Below the pieces are notes generated by a model. The model had not been told where the DNA came from and searched no databases. It was given only the letters and a program-made list of their open reading frames with translations. Shown piece by piece: positions 47,973-60,585 of a stretch of DNA of 64,000 bases; position 1 is the first letter of the stretch; each line of letters opens with the position of its first letter. This stretch comes from Prado023 sp963706875. GTDB taxonomy: Bacteria > Actinomycetota > Actinomycetes > S36-B12 > CAIYMF01. The translations under genes were made by a program, and so were the position numbers. The DNA is taken from positions 620,001-684,000 of the forward strand of contig CAVPNW010000016.1 of assembly GCA_963706875.1 (NCBI GenBank). Direction: 5' to 3'.

Positions 47973-49070
47973 TCAGGCCTCCCCACGCATCGCCAGCTGG
48001 GCGGCCGCGACGATCCCCTTGACCGTCGGCAGGGCAGCCAGTTCGAGGTGCCTGGCGTAGGGCATCGGGACCTCGGCGCTGCACACGCGCCCCACGGGGG
48101 CGTCCAGGTCGTAGAACGCCTGCTCGGTGATCCGTGCGGAGATCTCCGCGGACAGGCTCCCGCTGCGCCAGCCCTCGTCGATGACGACCGCGCGGTGGGT
48201 GCGCCGCACAGACCCCAGGATCGTCACGTCGTCGAGCGGACGAAGCGTGCGCAGGTCGATGACCTCCGCGTCGACACCGTCCTGGGCCAGGGCTGCCGCG
48301 GCGTCGAGCGCGGTCGCCAGCGTCCCGCCGTACGTGATCAACGTGACGTCCGAGCCCGGACGCCGGATCGCCGCCGAGTCGATGTCGACCGGTCCGGCGT
48401 CCGCGGGCAGCTCCCCAGAGGCGTTGTAGAGTCCGCCGTGCTCGAAGACCAGCACCGGATCGGGGTCCGCGAGCGCCGTGGCCAGCATCCCGCGCGCGTC
48501 GGGGATCGTCGCGGGCGCGACAATCCGGATGCCCGGTATGTGGGCGTACCAGCCCTCGAGGCTGTGCGAGTGCTGCGCGGCCAGCTGCCTGCCCGCTCCC
48601 GTCGTCATCCGGATGACCAGAGGAACCTGGAACTGCCCCCCGGACATGTGCTGCAGGGCGGCGGCCGTGTTCATGATCTGGTCCAGGGCCAGCAGGGAGA
48701 AGTTGACCGTCATGATCTCCACGATCGGGCGCATCCCGCCCAGGGCAGCCCCTATTCCGGCGCCGACGAACGCCGACTCCGACAGGGGCGTGTCGCGGAT
48801 GCGGTCGGGGCCGAACTGCTCGAGCAGGCCCATGCTCACACCGAAGCAGCCGCCGTACATCCCGACGTCCTCGCCCATGAGGAACACCCGGTCGTCGGCG
48901 AGCATCGCCTCGCGGATCGCCTCCCGGACGGCCTCGCGATAGGTGAGGGTGGTGGGCATCGGGGCGGCCGGGGCCGGGGGCCGGGGTCGGGGCGGCGGTG
49001 GGGCGGCGGTGGGGGCGGCGTTGGCGGTCGTCACCTCGGCCCCACCGGCCTGGTGCTTGCGCGCGGTCAT
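47973..49070 (-). CDS. 2-oxoacid dehydrogenase E1 beta subunit
   Basis: A 365-residue protein. After a 37-residue Ala/Pro-rich extension the conserved core begins MPTTLTYREAVREAIREAML. It has FLMGEDVGMYGGCFGVSMGL, then FGPDRIRDTPLSESAFVGAG and the transketolase C-terminal domain (VVIDEGWRSGSLSAEISARI). It pairs with E1-alpha to decarboxylate a 2-oxoacid (pyruvate, branched-chain acid or acetoin). ATG 49070 overlaps the E1-alpha stop (ATGA), so the extension is real unless translation starts at the internal Met38. Confidence 0.92.
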   Translation of the reverse strand: MTARKHQAGGAEVTTANAAPTAAPPPPRPRPPAPAAPMPTTLTYREAVREAIREAMLADDRVFLMGEDVGMYGGCFGVSMGLLEQFGPDRIRDTPLSESAFVGAGIGAALGGMRPIVEIMTVNFSLLALDQIMNTAAALQHMSGGQFQVPLVIRMTTGAGRQLAAQHSHSLEGWYAHIPGIRIVAPATIPDARGMLATALADPDPVLVFEHGGLYNASGELPADAGPVDIDSAAIRRPGSDVTLITYGGTLATALDAAAALAQDGVDAEVIDLRTLRPLDDVTILGSVRRTHRAVVIDEGWRSGSLSAEISARITEQAFYDLDAPVGRVCSAEVPMPYARHLELAALPTVKGIVAAAQLAMRGEA

Positions 49071-50073
49071 GGCGCCACCTCCTCCAGCTCGGCGCCGGGT
49101 CGGAGGACCGAGCTGCCCGGAGTGTGCACGAACAGGTGCAGGTCGGCCACGTCCTCCAACGGCGAGGCCTGCGCGAACTCGGCCGCGTCATCGACGATCG
49201 CGGCGATCTCGGCCTCCATCGCCGCGACGTCGGCGTCGGTCAGGACCCCCTCGGCGGTCATCCGGTCACGCAGGGACTGGATCGGGTCGTGGGCCTTCCA
49301 CGCCTCGACCTCGGACTTCTCGCGGTAGCGCTCCGGATCGAACATCGAGTGCGCCCGGAACCGGAACGTGCGCGCCTCGAGGAAGTGCGGACCGCCGCCG
49401 GCGCGCACCGAATCCACCGCCCGCCGCGCGGTCTGCGCCACAGCGCGCACGTCCATCCCATCGACCGACCACGCCGGCACCTCGTACGCCGAGGCCTTCA
49501 CCGCGAGGTTCGTCTCGGACTCCGAGCGCGACAGAGCGGTGCCCATGGCGTACAGGTTGTTCTCGCAGACGAACAGCACCGGCAGTCCCCAGACCGCCGC
49601 GAGGTTGATCGACTCGTGGAACTCGCCCTCGGCCATCGCGCCCTCGCCGAAGAAGCAGGCGGTGACCCGATCGCGGCCGGCCAGCTTGTCGGCCAGGGCG
49701 ATCCCGACGGCCAGGGGCAGCCCGCCCCCGACGATGGCGTTGCCCCCGAAGAACCGCGTCGGGGCGTCGAACAGGTGCATCGACCCACCCCGCCCGCGGC
49801 AGCATCCGGTGACCTTCCCGAACATCTCGGCCATCACCGAGCGCGCCGACATCCCCTTGAGCAGGGCATGCCCGTGCTCCCGGTAGGTGGCGACGATCGC
49901 GTCGTCGGGATCGAGCGCGGACATCACCCCTGTGGCCACGGCCTCCTCGCCGATGTACACGTGCAGGAAGCCGCGGATCTCCCCGGCGCTGTACAGCTCG
50001 ACACAGCGCTCCTCGAAGCGGCGCACGAGCAGCATGTCGCGCAGCAGTCGCATGTCGCGGGACGCATCAGCGG

Positions 50074-50077
<4 letters not shown>
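49067..50077 (-). CDS. 2-oxoacid dehydrogenase E1 alpha subunit
   Basis: A 336-residue thiamine-diphosphate enzyme subunit. The ThDP/Mg motif is CFFGEGAMAEGEFHESINLA ending in ENNLYAMGT (GDG-type, with Glu for Asp). It also has CRGRGGSMHLFDAPTRFFGG and the phosphorylation-loop-like AHSMFDPERYREKSEVE. AAGGAG precedes ATG 50077, which overlaps the upstream synthetase stop (ATGA). The group resembles acetoin- and branched-chain-type E1; the exact substrate cannot be told. Confidence 0.92.
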
Positions 50078-51909
<1,832 letters not shown>

Positions 51910-52012
51910 GTATCCGCGATATCAGCGGCGGGAGCGGCCCGGTAGGGACATTGGTCCCCTCCACGACGCGCCCTGCCCTCCCGGCCCCGCGCGGGTGGCC
52001 CGCGGGCAGGTC

Positions 52013-52088
52013 TGGTGGGCCCGGCCGGGCTCGAACCGACGACCTACCCGGTGTAAGCGGGTTGCGCTACCAGCTGCGCCACGGGCCC
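52013..52088 (-). tRNA. tRNA-Val (anticodon TAC)
   Basis: On the minus strand a 76-nt tRNA folds fully: acceptor GGGCCCG/CGGGCCC, anticodon arm ACCCG-CTTACAC-CGGGT giving anticodon TAC (codon GUA), T arm containing GGTTCGAGC, discriminator A. The CCA end is encoded at 52015-52013. It lies about 100 bp downstream of no other gene on its strand and stands alone. Confidence 0.97.
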
Positions 52089-52146
52089 GCGGGCAAGGGT
52101 ACGCACCGGGACGCCAACCACCAAAGCGCTACGTGGTCGCGCGCCG

Positions 52147-52238
52147 ACCCACAAACCCGCGGCCACCCACAAACCCTCCGCCAGAGTGCAGACCCTCCCC
52201 GTCCGCGCGGAGGGTCTGCGCCTTCGCGGAGGGTCTGC
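52147..52238. repeat. Repeats and hairpin between tRNA-Val and ahpE
   Basis: The remainder of the 51910-52265 gap holds short repeats. CCCACAAACCC occurs twice around 52148-52175. GCAGACCCTCC (52188-52198) pairs perfectly with GGAGGGTCTGC (52209-52219) in an 11-bp hairpin, and GGAGGGTCTGC recurs at 52228-52238. The hairpin may terminate the minus-strand ahpE transcript. No gene is seen here. Confidence 0.6.
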
Positions 52239-52265
52239 GCTTGGCCGGCCGGGCCGGGTGGGGCG

Positions 52266-52721
52266 TCAGGCGATCTCGGCCAGTGCGGCGCGGTAGTCCT
52301 CGGGGCTGCGGACGTCGCCGGTGCCGCCCACGACCGCCCAGCGCACGACGCCCTCACGGTCGAGGACGAACGAGGCGCGGGTGGCCATGCCACGGTCGGG
52401 CAGGAACACCCCGTACTCCTGGGCGACGGCCCCGTGCGGCCAGAAGTCGCTGAGCAGGTCGTAGCCGAGGCCCTCGGCCGCCTTGAACACCTTGAGGGCG
52501 TGCTTGGTGTCCACGGAGATCCCGAGCAGGACGGTGTCGTCGTCGAAGGCACCGATGCGGTCACGCACGTCGCACCATTCGTCGGTGCACAGACCCGAGA
52601 AGGCGAACGGGTAGAACACAAGCACCACCTTGCGGCCACGCAGGTCCGACAGCGTGACCGATTCCCCGTCCTGGTTCACCAGCGTGAAGTCGGGGGCCTC
52701 CTGGCCGACCGTGACAGACAT
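52266..52721 (-). CDS. ahpE: AhpE-type peroxiredoxin
   Basis: A 151-residue peroxiredoxin from ATG 52721 behind AGGAGGAA. The active-site loop is FYPFAFSGLCTDEWCDVRD, with the peroxidatic Cys in the P-x-A-F-S-G-x-C motif and a second Cys four residues on. The thioredoxin fold is complete (VGQEAPDFTLVNQDGESVTL to the end). AhpE reduces peroxides and peroxynitrite with mycothiol or mycoredoxin. As in mycobacteria it is close to the DUF3052 and aceE genes. Confidence 0.9.
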   Translation of the reverse strand: MSVTVGQEAPDFTLVNQDGESVTLSDLRGRKVVLVFYPFAFSGLCTDEWCDVRDRIGAFDDDTVLLGISVDTKHALKVFKAAEGLGYDLLSDFWPHGAVAQEYGVFLPDRGMATRASFVLDREGVVRWAVVGGTGDVRSPEDYRAALAEIA

Positions 52722-52746
52722 CTCAGTTCCTCCTCGAAATGGGTAC

Positions 52747-52788
52747 CACCTAGGTGCGCCAATCCTGCACGGCACTGGCAGGATTGGC
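52747..52788. promoter_or_regulatory. Palindromes in the ahpE / 52791 divergent region
   Basis: Two palindromes fill the 69-bp gap: CACCTAGGTG (52747-52756, perfect) and GCCAATCCTGC / GCAGGATTGGC (52758-52768 and 52778-52788, perfect 11-bp arms, 9-nt spacer). The second ends 2 nt before the ATG at 52791, so it could be an operator or a translation-blocking hairpin in the leader. Confidence 0.5.
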
Positions 52789-52790
52789 CA

Positions 52791-53714
52791 ATGGCCGACC
52801 CGCACCCGCTCCCACCCGGGCTGGAGCCGGATCCCCACGAGCACGGCCTCGCCTCCGGGGACCTCACCGCTCTGGCAGCCGACATCGACCGCGCGTGGGA
52901 GCTCTTCGAGGGTGTCGCGGCCGAGGTGGATCCGGATGCGCCGTCACGCAAGAACGGCTGGACGGCTCGCGACCTCGTCGCCCGCCTCGGCCAGTGGGAG
53001 TCGGGCCGCACGTTGACCGACCTCCTGGCGGACGCCCATGACGGCGACGCCGAGCACTACGACGCCGACGCCGTGGACGAGCAGGTGCGGGAAGCGACCG
53101 CGGACCTCCCCTTCGAGGACGTCCGCTCAGCCCTGTCTGCGGCGCGCACGACCACGCGTGAGTGGCTGGGCTCGGACGGGCCGGGGACCTGGGGGTTGGT
53201 GCACACGTCCTCACCCCTCGGTCCACTGCCCGTCCTGACCGTCATGAACGCCATGACCTACCAGCTGAGCGTCACCTCGTTGGACCTCGAGCCGTGCGGA
53301 ACGACGGCTCCCGAGGAGCTGCTGGGCATCGGGTTGTTCGCCCTGATCGACACCACGGGCGCCCTCGCGGGACGAAAGCACGTCACCGGGTCGTTCACCG
53401 CGGTGACTCCGGAGCGGATCGTGGGCGCGGGATCACGAGCGGGGCACTGGCGCACGGCCCTGCTCCCCGAGGACCCGCACATGGGACCCGGCGTGCTGGC
53501 ACCCACGCGCATGGTGATCGATGCCACCAGCGGGCGGGCCAACGTGGGCCACCTGTACCGCACCGGAGAACTGCACGTGCGCGACCTCGGTGGGCTCGTG
53601 CGCCTCGCGCCCGTGCTCGAGGGCGTCCCGGGGATCCCCCCGCTGGGCGCGGTCGGTCGCGCGCTCACGGTGGTCGATGCGGTCGGAGGGCTGTTCGGCC
53701 GGTTGCGCCGCTGA
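52791..53714 (+). CDS. Maleylpyruvate-isomerase-N-terminal / DinB-like protein
   Basis: A 307-residue protein. Residues ~25-200 form a four-helix DinB/MPI-N bundle (LAADIDRAWELFEGVAAEVD, NGWTARDLVARLGQWESGRT), a fold used by mycothiol-dependent enzymes. The last ~100 residues are a C-terminal extension ending VGRALTVVDAVGGLFGRLRR. Such proteins are typical of mycothiol-producing actinobacteria; the activity is unknown. It is divergent from ahpE, which also depends on mycothiol in relatives. The start lacks a good ribosome site and overlaps a hairpin. Confidence 0.75.
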   Translation: MADPHPLPPGLEPDPHEHGLASGDLTALAADIDRAWELFEGVAAEVDPDAPSRKNGWTARDLVARLGQWESGRTLTDLLADAHDGDAEHYDADAVDEQVREATADLPFEDVRSALSAARTTTREWLGSDGPGTWGLVHTSSPLGPLPVLTVMNAMTYQLSVTSLDLEPCGTTAPEELLGIGLFALIDTTGALAGRKHVTGSFTAVTPERIVGAGSRAGHWRTALLPEDPHMGPGVLAPTRMVIDATSGRANVGHLYRTGELHVRDLGGLVRLAPVLEGVPGIPPLGAVGRALTVVDAVGGLFGRLRR

Positions 53715-53766
53715 CGGTCCCGCCCCGACCACATCTCCCGGCGCGATCGGAGCGATCGGACCCTGC

Positions 53767-54180
53767 CTACCGCGAGACGAGCCGCACGGCCTGCCACTGG
53801 GCAAGGGTCACCGACGTCGTGCGCCGCAGCCCCGAGGTTGCCGCGGCATCGGCGATGTCCGCCGGCTCCATGGCGCCCTCGCGTCCGAACTTGGGCGTCA
53901 GGAGCCACACCACCCCGTTGTCCGCCAGCGGGGACTTCGCGTCCACCATGGCGTCGGCGAGGTCGCCGTCGTCCTCTCGCCACCACAGCAGGACCATGTC
54001 GACAACGCCATCGAAGTCCTCGTCGACTGCCTGCTCCCCTGTTCCGGCGATCACCGCATCGGCAACCAGATCATCGGTGTCGGTGTCGTACCCGACCTCC
54101 TGGACGGTCTGCCCCGCGGTCATGCCCAGCCGCTTGGCCAACGCCGATGCCTGATCGGCGTCGTCGGCCGTTGCACCCAC
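53767..54180 (-). CDS. DUF3052 family protein
   Basis: A 137-residue protein of the Rv2239c/DUF3052 family: ASALAKRLGMTAGQTVQEVG, VDMVLLWWREDDGDLADAMV, then GVVWLLTPKFGREGAMEPAD and TTSVTLAQWQAVRL. I start it at GTG 54180 because AGGTGAGGGG precedes it; GTG 54204 is the alternative. The family is conserved next to aceE in actinobacteria and has no established function. It is divergent from aceE. Confidence 0.88.
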   Translation of the reverse strand: MGATADDADQASALAKRLGMTAGQTVQEVGYDTDTDDLVADAVIAGTGEQAVDEDFDGVVDMVLLWWREDDGDLADAMVDAKSPLADNGVVWLLTPKFGREGAMEPADIADAAATSGLRRTTSVTLAQWQAVRLVSR

Positions 54181-54228
54181 CTGTATCCCCTCACCTCGTG
54201 TCACCGGCTCCGCACGGTCGTGCGGCGC

Positions 54229-54265
54229 CGTTGGGCGCAAGTATGGTGCTGCCAAGGGCCCAACG
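54229..54265. promoter_or_regulatory. Inverted repeat at the aceE promoter
   Basis: CGTTGGGC (54229-54236) and GCCCAACG (54258-54265) are perfect 8-bp arms, 21 nt apart, bracketing TATGGT (54242-54247), a possible aceE -10. They could bind a dimeric regulator of pyruvate dehydrogenase. Confidence 0.4.
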
Positions 54266-54347
54266 CATACCTCAACGCGCACGTGCCGCCCGGAAGCGGA
54301 ATAGTTGCCCCCGCTGCACCTGACCACGATCGGAAGAGGTTCCCCAC

Positions 54348-57071
<2,724 letters not shown>

Positions 57072-57075
<4 letters not shown>

Positions 57076-58133
57076 CCGATCCCCAGTCGTCCGTCCGGCG
57101 GGTCCTCGCGGCGCAGGTCACCGACCTGCCCGAGGGGCACGTGGCCAGGGCGACGGGCCCCGATGACGTGGCGGCCATCACGGCGCTCATGCGCTCGGTG
57201 GACATAGCCGGGTGCGGGCACACCTCGACCAACATCGAGGCGGTCGCCGACGAGCTCGCCGACCCGGAGTGTGGCTGGGAGTACGGATCGGCGGCTGTCT
57301 GGCGAGGGGCGGACCTGGTCGGCGCAGCCCTGGTCTTCGACGGCTTGGTGGAGGGGCGCGGCTGGTTCTTCGACGTCTATGCGCGACCCGGGGACGCTCG
57401 GGCCCGAGCGATTCTCGGCTCGCTCATCGACTCCGCCCTGCGCGAGGGCCGGTATCGCTGGGATGCGCTGTACCTGGATCCCGATGTGCCCCTGCCCATC
57501 GCGAAGTCAGGAGGCTACGCCAACGACGGCGCGCTGCGGGCCGAGCTCGAGATCCGCGGGTTCGCGGAGGTCCGCCGCTACTGGCGGATGAAGGTGGACC
57601 ACTGGTCGGTCGAGGGCCTGACCGTGCAGGGCTCCCAGGGCGCTGATGCGGACCCCGCGGGCGTCCGCGCGCTTCCCGGGGGATACGTGCTCCGGCCATT
57701 CCGGGATGTGGAGTCCGAATGGCGGGATGTGCACGCCGTGAGCTCGCTGGCGTTCCTGGACCACTTCGACTTCACACCGCTCGACTTCGAAGCGTGGCAG
57801 GCGAGAATGCGCGGCGTGACGGTGGACCCGACCCAGTGGATCGTCGCTGAGTTCGACGGGCAGATGGTCGGCTATGTGCTGGGATCCAACACGTACGCCA
57901 GTGACGACTGCGGCTACGTGGCCAGCATCGGGGTCCTGCGGGAGCACCGGGGCAAAGGGGTCGCCCGAGCACTCCTGCGCGCCCGGATGGCAGACGACGT
58001 GGCCCGTGGCTTCCTCAGCACGATCCTGCATGTCGACGCCACCAGCCCGACGGGCGCGACGCGCCTCTACGAGTCCGTCGGCATGGTCGCCGACAGCGAG
58101 TTCGTCGGTCGCCACCGCCCCCTGTTCCGCTGA
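57072..58133 (+). CDS. Tandem GNAT N-acetyltransferase
   Basis: A 353-residue protein with two GNAT domains. The first (residues ~20-180) has VARATGPDDVAAITALMRSV and a weak acetyl-CoA loop. The second (~195-353) has the clear CoA-binding sequence VGYVLGSNTYASDDCGYVAS and GVLREHRGKGVARALLR. This two-domain layout is like MshD-type mycothiol synthases, but the substrate is unassigned. The GTG 57072 overlaps the aceE stop (GTGA), so it is translated with aceE. Confidence 0.82.
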
Positions 58134-58246
58134 CGCCCCGCCGGGCGGTTGCGCTGCACTTCGGGCCGTTCGTCGAGTCCGAGACGCAACGCAGCCGCGT
58201 TCGGGCGTCGGAAACGCAACACAACTGAGCGATCGTTCGGACAAGC

Positions 58247-58283
58247 GGCTGGCCCGGGAGGGTCTCCCCTGCCCGGGCCAGCC
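58247..58283. terminator. Hairpin terminator between convergent genes
   Basis: GGCTGGCCCGGG (58247-58258) pairs perfectly with CCCGGGCCAGCC (58272-58283) around a 13-nt loop. It lies between the convergent GNAT and DUF3145 genes and can serve both directions. The rest of the 58134-58308 gap holds nothing coding; ACGCAAC is repeated around 58183-58218. Confidence 0.7.
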
Positions 58284-58308
58284 GGCTCCTCCCCCGAGGT
58301 CTGTCGGG

Positions 58309-58833
58309 CTACACCACCTGGTGCAGCCACCGCACGGGCACGCCGTCACCTGCGCGCCGGAACGGCTCGAGCTCGGCGTCCCAGGCCGCGCCAAGGATCA
58401 TGTTCAGGCCGTTGCGCAGCTCGGACGGATCGTCCCCAGCCGCGTTGAGGATCGCGCGCAGGCGATCCTCGTGGATCATGATGTCGCCGTGCGGGCCCAT
58501 CGTGGCCCGGAACACCCCGAGCTCGGGGGTGACAGCGAACCGCTCGCCCTCAGCGCCCTTGCCGGGCTCCTCAGCGACCTCGTAGCGCACGGTCTTGAAC
58601 TGGCGCAGGGCTGAGGTGATGCGCGCGGCGGTACCCGGCTTGGCCTGCCACGACACCTCGCCGCGGACCTGCCCGGGCAGCACGGGCTGGGGCAGCCAGT
58701 CGAGGCTCACCCGGGTCCCGAGCACGTCACTGATCGCCCACTCCACATGCGGGCACAACGCACGCTGCGTGGAGTGCACGAACAGAACCCCACGGGTGAG
58801 ACCCGGGCGCTCAGCAACCATATGCACGGCCAT
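58309..58833 (-). CDS. DUF3145 family protein
   Basis: A 174-residue protein of the actinobacterial DUF3145 family: TRGVLFVHSTQRALCPHVEW (N-terminus), VLGTRVSLDWLPQPVLPGQV, RFAVTPELGVFRATMGPHGD, and GLNMILGAAWDAELEPFRRA before the C-terminal VPVRWLHQVV. The role is unknown. The family is conserved near aceE in streptomycetes and mycobacteria. The start at ATG 58833 is uncertain; ATG 58821 is possible. Confidence 0.9.
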   Translation of the reverse strand: MAVHMVAERPGLTRGVLFVHSTQRALCPHVEWAISDVLGTRVSLDWLPQPVLPGQVRGEVSWQAKPGTAARITSALRQFKTVRYEVAEEPGKGAEGERFAVTPELGVFRATMGPHGDIMIHEDRLRAILNAAGDDPSELRNGLNMILGAAWDAELEPFRRAGDGVPVRWLHQVV

Positions 58834-58954
58834 GGCCGACCTCCGATCCCGGCGAGTTTCGCCTTCCCCAGCGTCCTCGTCGATCGGATGTGACCATCCC
58901 TGAGGGGAGCATAATCACAAGTGTGTCGTTTTGGCTAGACCAGTGACCGACCAA

Positions 58955-60403
58955 TCACGCTGAGCGTGCAGAGGCACTCGCCGGTGCTGGTGCCGCAGGT
59001 GCGCATCGGGAGGCCGGTGGCCACGGCTGCGGGCTGAGGAATCCCCGGAACAGACCCAGCCAGCTGGCAGCTTCGGAGCACTGCGAGCTCGCCGGTTGGG
59101 TCCGGGCGAGAGTCACGACGACCTCGGACTCGCGCCCCGGATCGATCCGGATGATGCCGGAGTGCGCGATCCCCGCCTCGGCCATCCAGCGGGCCGGCCT
59201 GTATGGGGTCTGGCTGCTGTTGGGCAGCAGCACCAGCCGGTAGGTGGCCGGCGGCACAGGTCCGATCCGGTAGTGATCCGGATCGTCGCGGACGAAGTAC
59301 GCGAAGTACTTCCGGCTCGGGTCCGCCACAGCCTGCAGGTAGGCCGGCACTCCGGGCAGCGGCATCCCCGTGTCGCCGGCGAGGACCTGGCCGACGAGCA
59401 TTCCGCCGCTGACGAGGACGAAGTCCACCCCGGAGCGCGCCTCACCGGCGCCCAGCGAGAGCGGGGTCGCCGCGATCCAGTCATTCGCGCGGTCGTACCA
59501 CTGGTCGATCATGCCGGGGGCCCATGCGTGCACGATCAACCCCCTGGTGGGGGCGATGCCCCGGACCAGGAAGGCTCCGGACTCGTCGGTGGTCGTGTCT
59601 CGCGGGCAGCCGAACTGGCACTTCTCGATTCGCACGGAGGCACCGGGAACCGGGTGGCCAGCGGCGTCGCGCACCGTTCCGGAGAGCTCACCACCGCGCG
59701 GCAGCCGGATGACCAGGCCCGTCACATCACCCGGCGACTCCACGCGCCTGCCGGATTCCGAGCCGTCGGACCAGTAGCCATCACCGAGGAAGGGGCTGCT
59801 CGGCGGGACCTGCACGTGCAGCCGGATCGCCACAGGCGGCAGCCCGCTGATCTCGAAGGTCCCCGGCGCACCGCCGGGCTCGAACCTGCCCGCGGGATCG
59901 GACCACGCCGCGCCCGCGATGCGGGCCACGAGTTGCGCCCCCTCGACCGGCTCGCCCGTGTCCTCGGCGATCACCCGTCCGGAGATCGAGCGCCCGCCCG
60001 GCAGGTCGATGTCCGCCACGAACCCCTGGCTGGTCACCGGGATCACGCCCGCCTGCCCGAACGCGTAGACACCGGGCCAGTACGTCGCGACGAAGTCACC
60101 GACCAGCGGCGATCGGACGTGCAGCTTCACATGCCCGGCTCGGAGGCCCGCGAACGAGTAGCGACCCGCGAGATCGGTGGCCACCTGTTCCGACTCGCCC
60201 GCCCAGTCCCCGGTCTCGGTCACCGGGGTGAGGACGACCCACGCAGCAGACAGCGCAGTCCCGTCGGCCGTGACCACGCCGGAGACCGAGCCGAGTCCGT
60301 CGGCCGACGCCGGGGCGGCGAGGGCGGGGGCCCCGGCCAGGGTCATCCCCGAGACGAGCACCCACGCAGCAACCACACGCAGAAGCGCCTCGCTGCGGGC
60401 CAT
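58955..60403 (-). CDS. Secreted carboxypeptidase-regulatory-like repeat protein
   Basis: A 482-residue protein from ATG 60403, preceded by GGGGACACC. The first ~32 residues are a signal peptide (LLRVVAAWVLVSGMTLAGAP, cleavage near ALA-AP). The rest is built of about five beta-sandwich carboxypeptidase-regulatory-like repeats, each with a G-x-V-x-x-DG or SG-x-V core and a Y-x-F/F-x-V-x-G end (SVSGVVTADGTALSAAWVVL, GELSGTVRDAAGHPVPGASV). It probably sits in the envelope or is released; ligand unknown. It diverges from the FAD/GcvT gene. Confidence 0.82.
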   Translation of the reverse strand: MARSEALLRVVAAWVLVSGMTLAGAPALAAPASADGLGSVSGVVTADGTALSAAWVVLTPVTETGDWAGESEQVATDLAGRYSFAGLRAGHVKLHVRSPLVGDFVATYWPGVYAFGQAGVIPVTSQGFVADIDLPGGRSISGRVIAEDTGEPVEGAQLVARIAGAAWSDPAGRFEPGGAPGTFEISGLPPVAIRLHVQVPPSSPFLGDGYWSDGSESGRRVESPGDVTGLVIRLPRGGELSGTVRDAAGHPVPGASVRIEKCQFGCPRDTTTDESGAFLVRGIAPTRGLIVHAWAPGMIDQWYDRANDWIAATPLSLGAGEARSGVDFVLVSGGMLVGQVLAGDTGMPLPGVPAYLQAVADPSRKYFAYFVRDDPDHYRIGPVPPATYRLVLLPNSSQTPYRPARWMAEAGIAHSGIIRIDPGRESEVVVTLARTQPASSQCSEAASWLGLFRGFLSPQPWPPASRCAPAAPAPASASARSA

Positions 60404-60585
60404 GGTGTCCCCTCGGTTCTCCGTGACTCCATGGTCCTCCTCCAGACGACCCATGCCAAGGCACAGGGGGCCGAGGGGCTGACTCGCGGCCCCCGACCGT
60501 GGCCCCTGCCGGATTGGGGGTTCGGTACCTCGAGGTGCATGGATCACGTCTCGCTGCGCCCGCCCGGCTCACTAGAGTCGGAAGG

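Noticed and set aside
58183..58218. Repeated ACGCAAC as a regulatory or repeat family
   Set aside because: Only two short copies between convergent genes, most likely chance.
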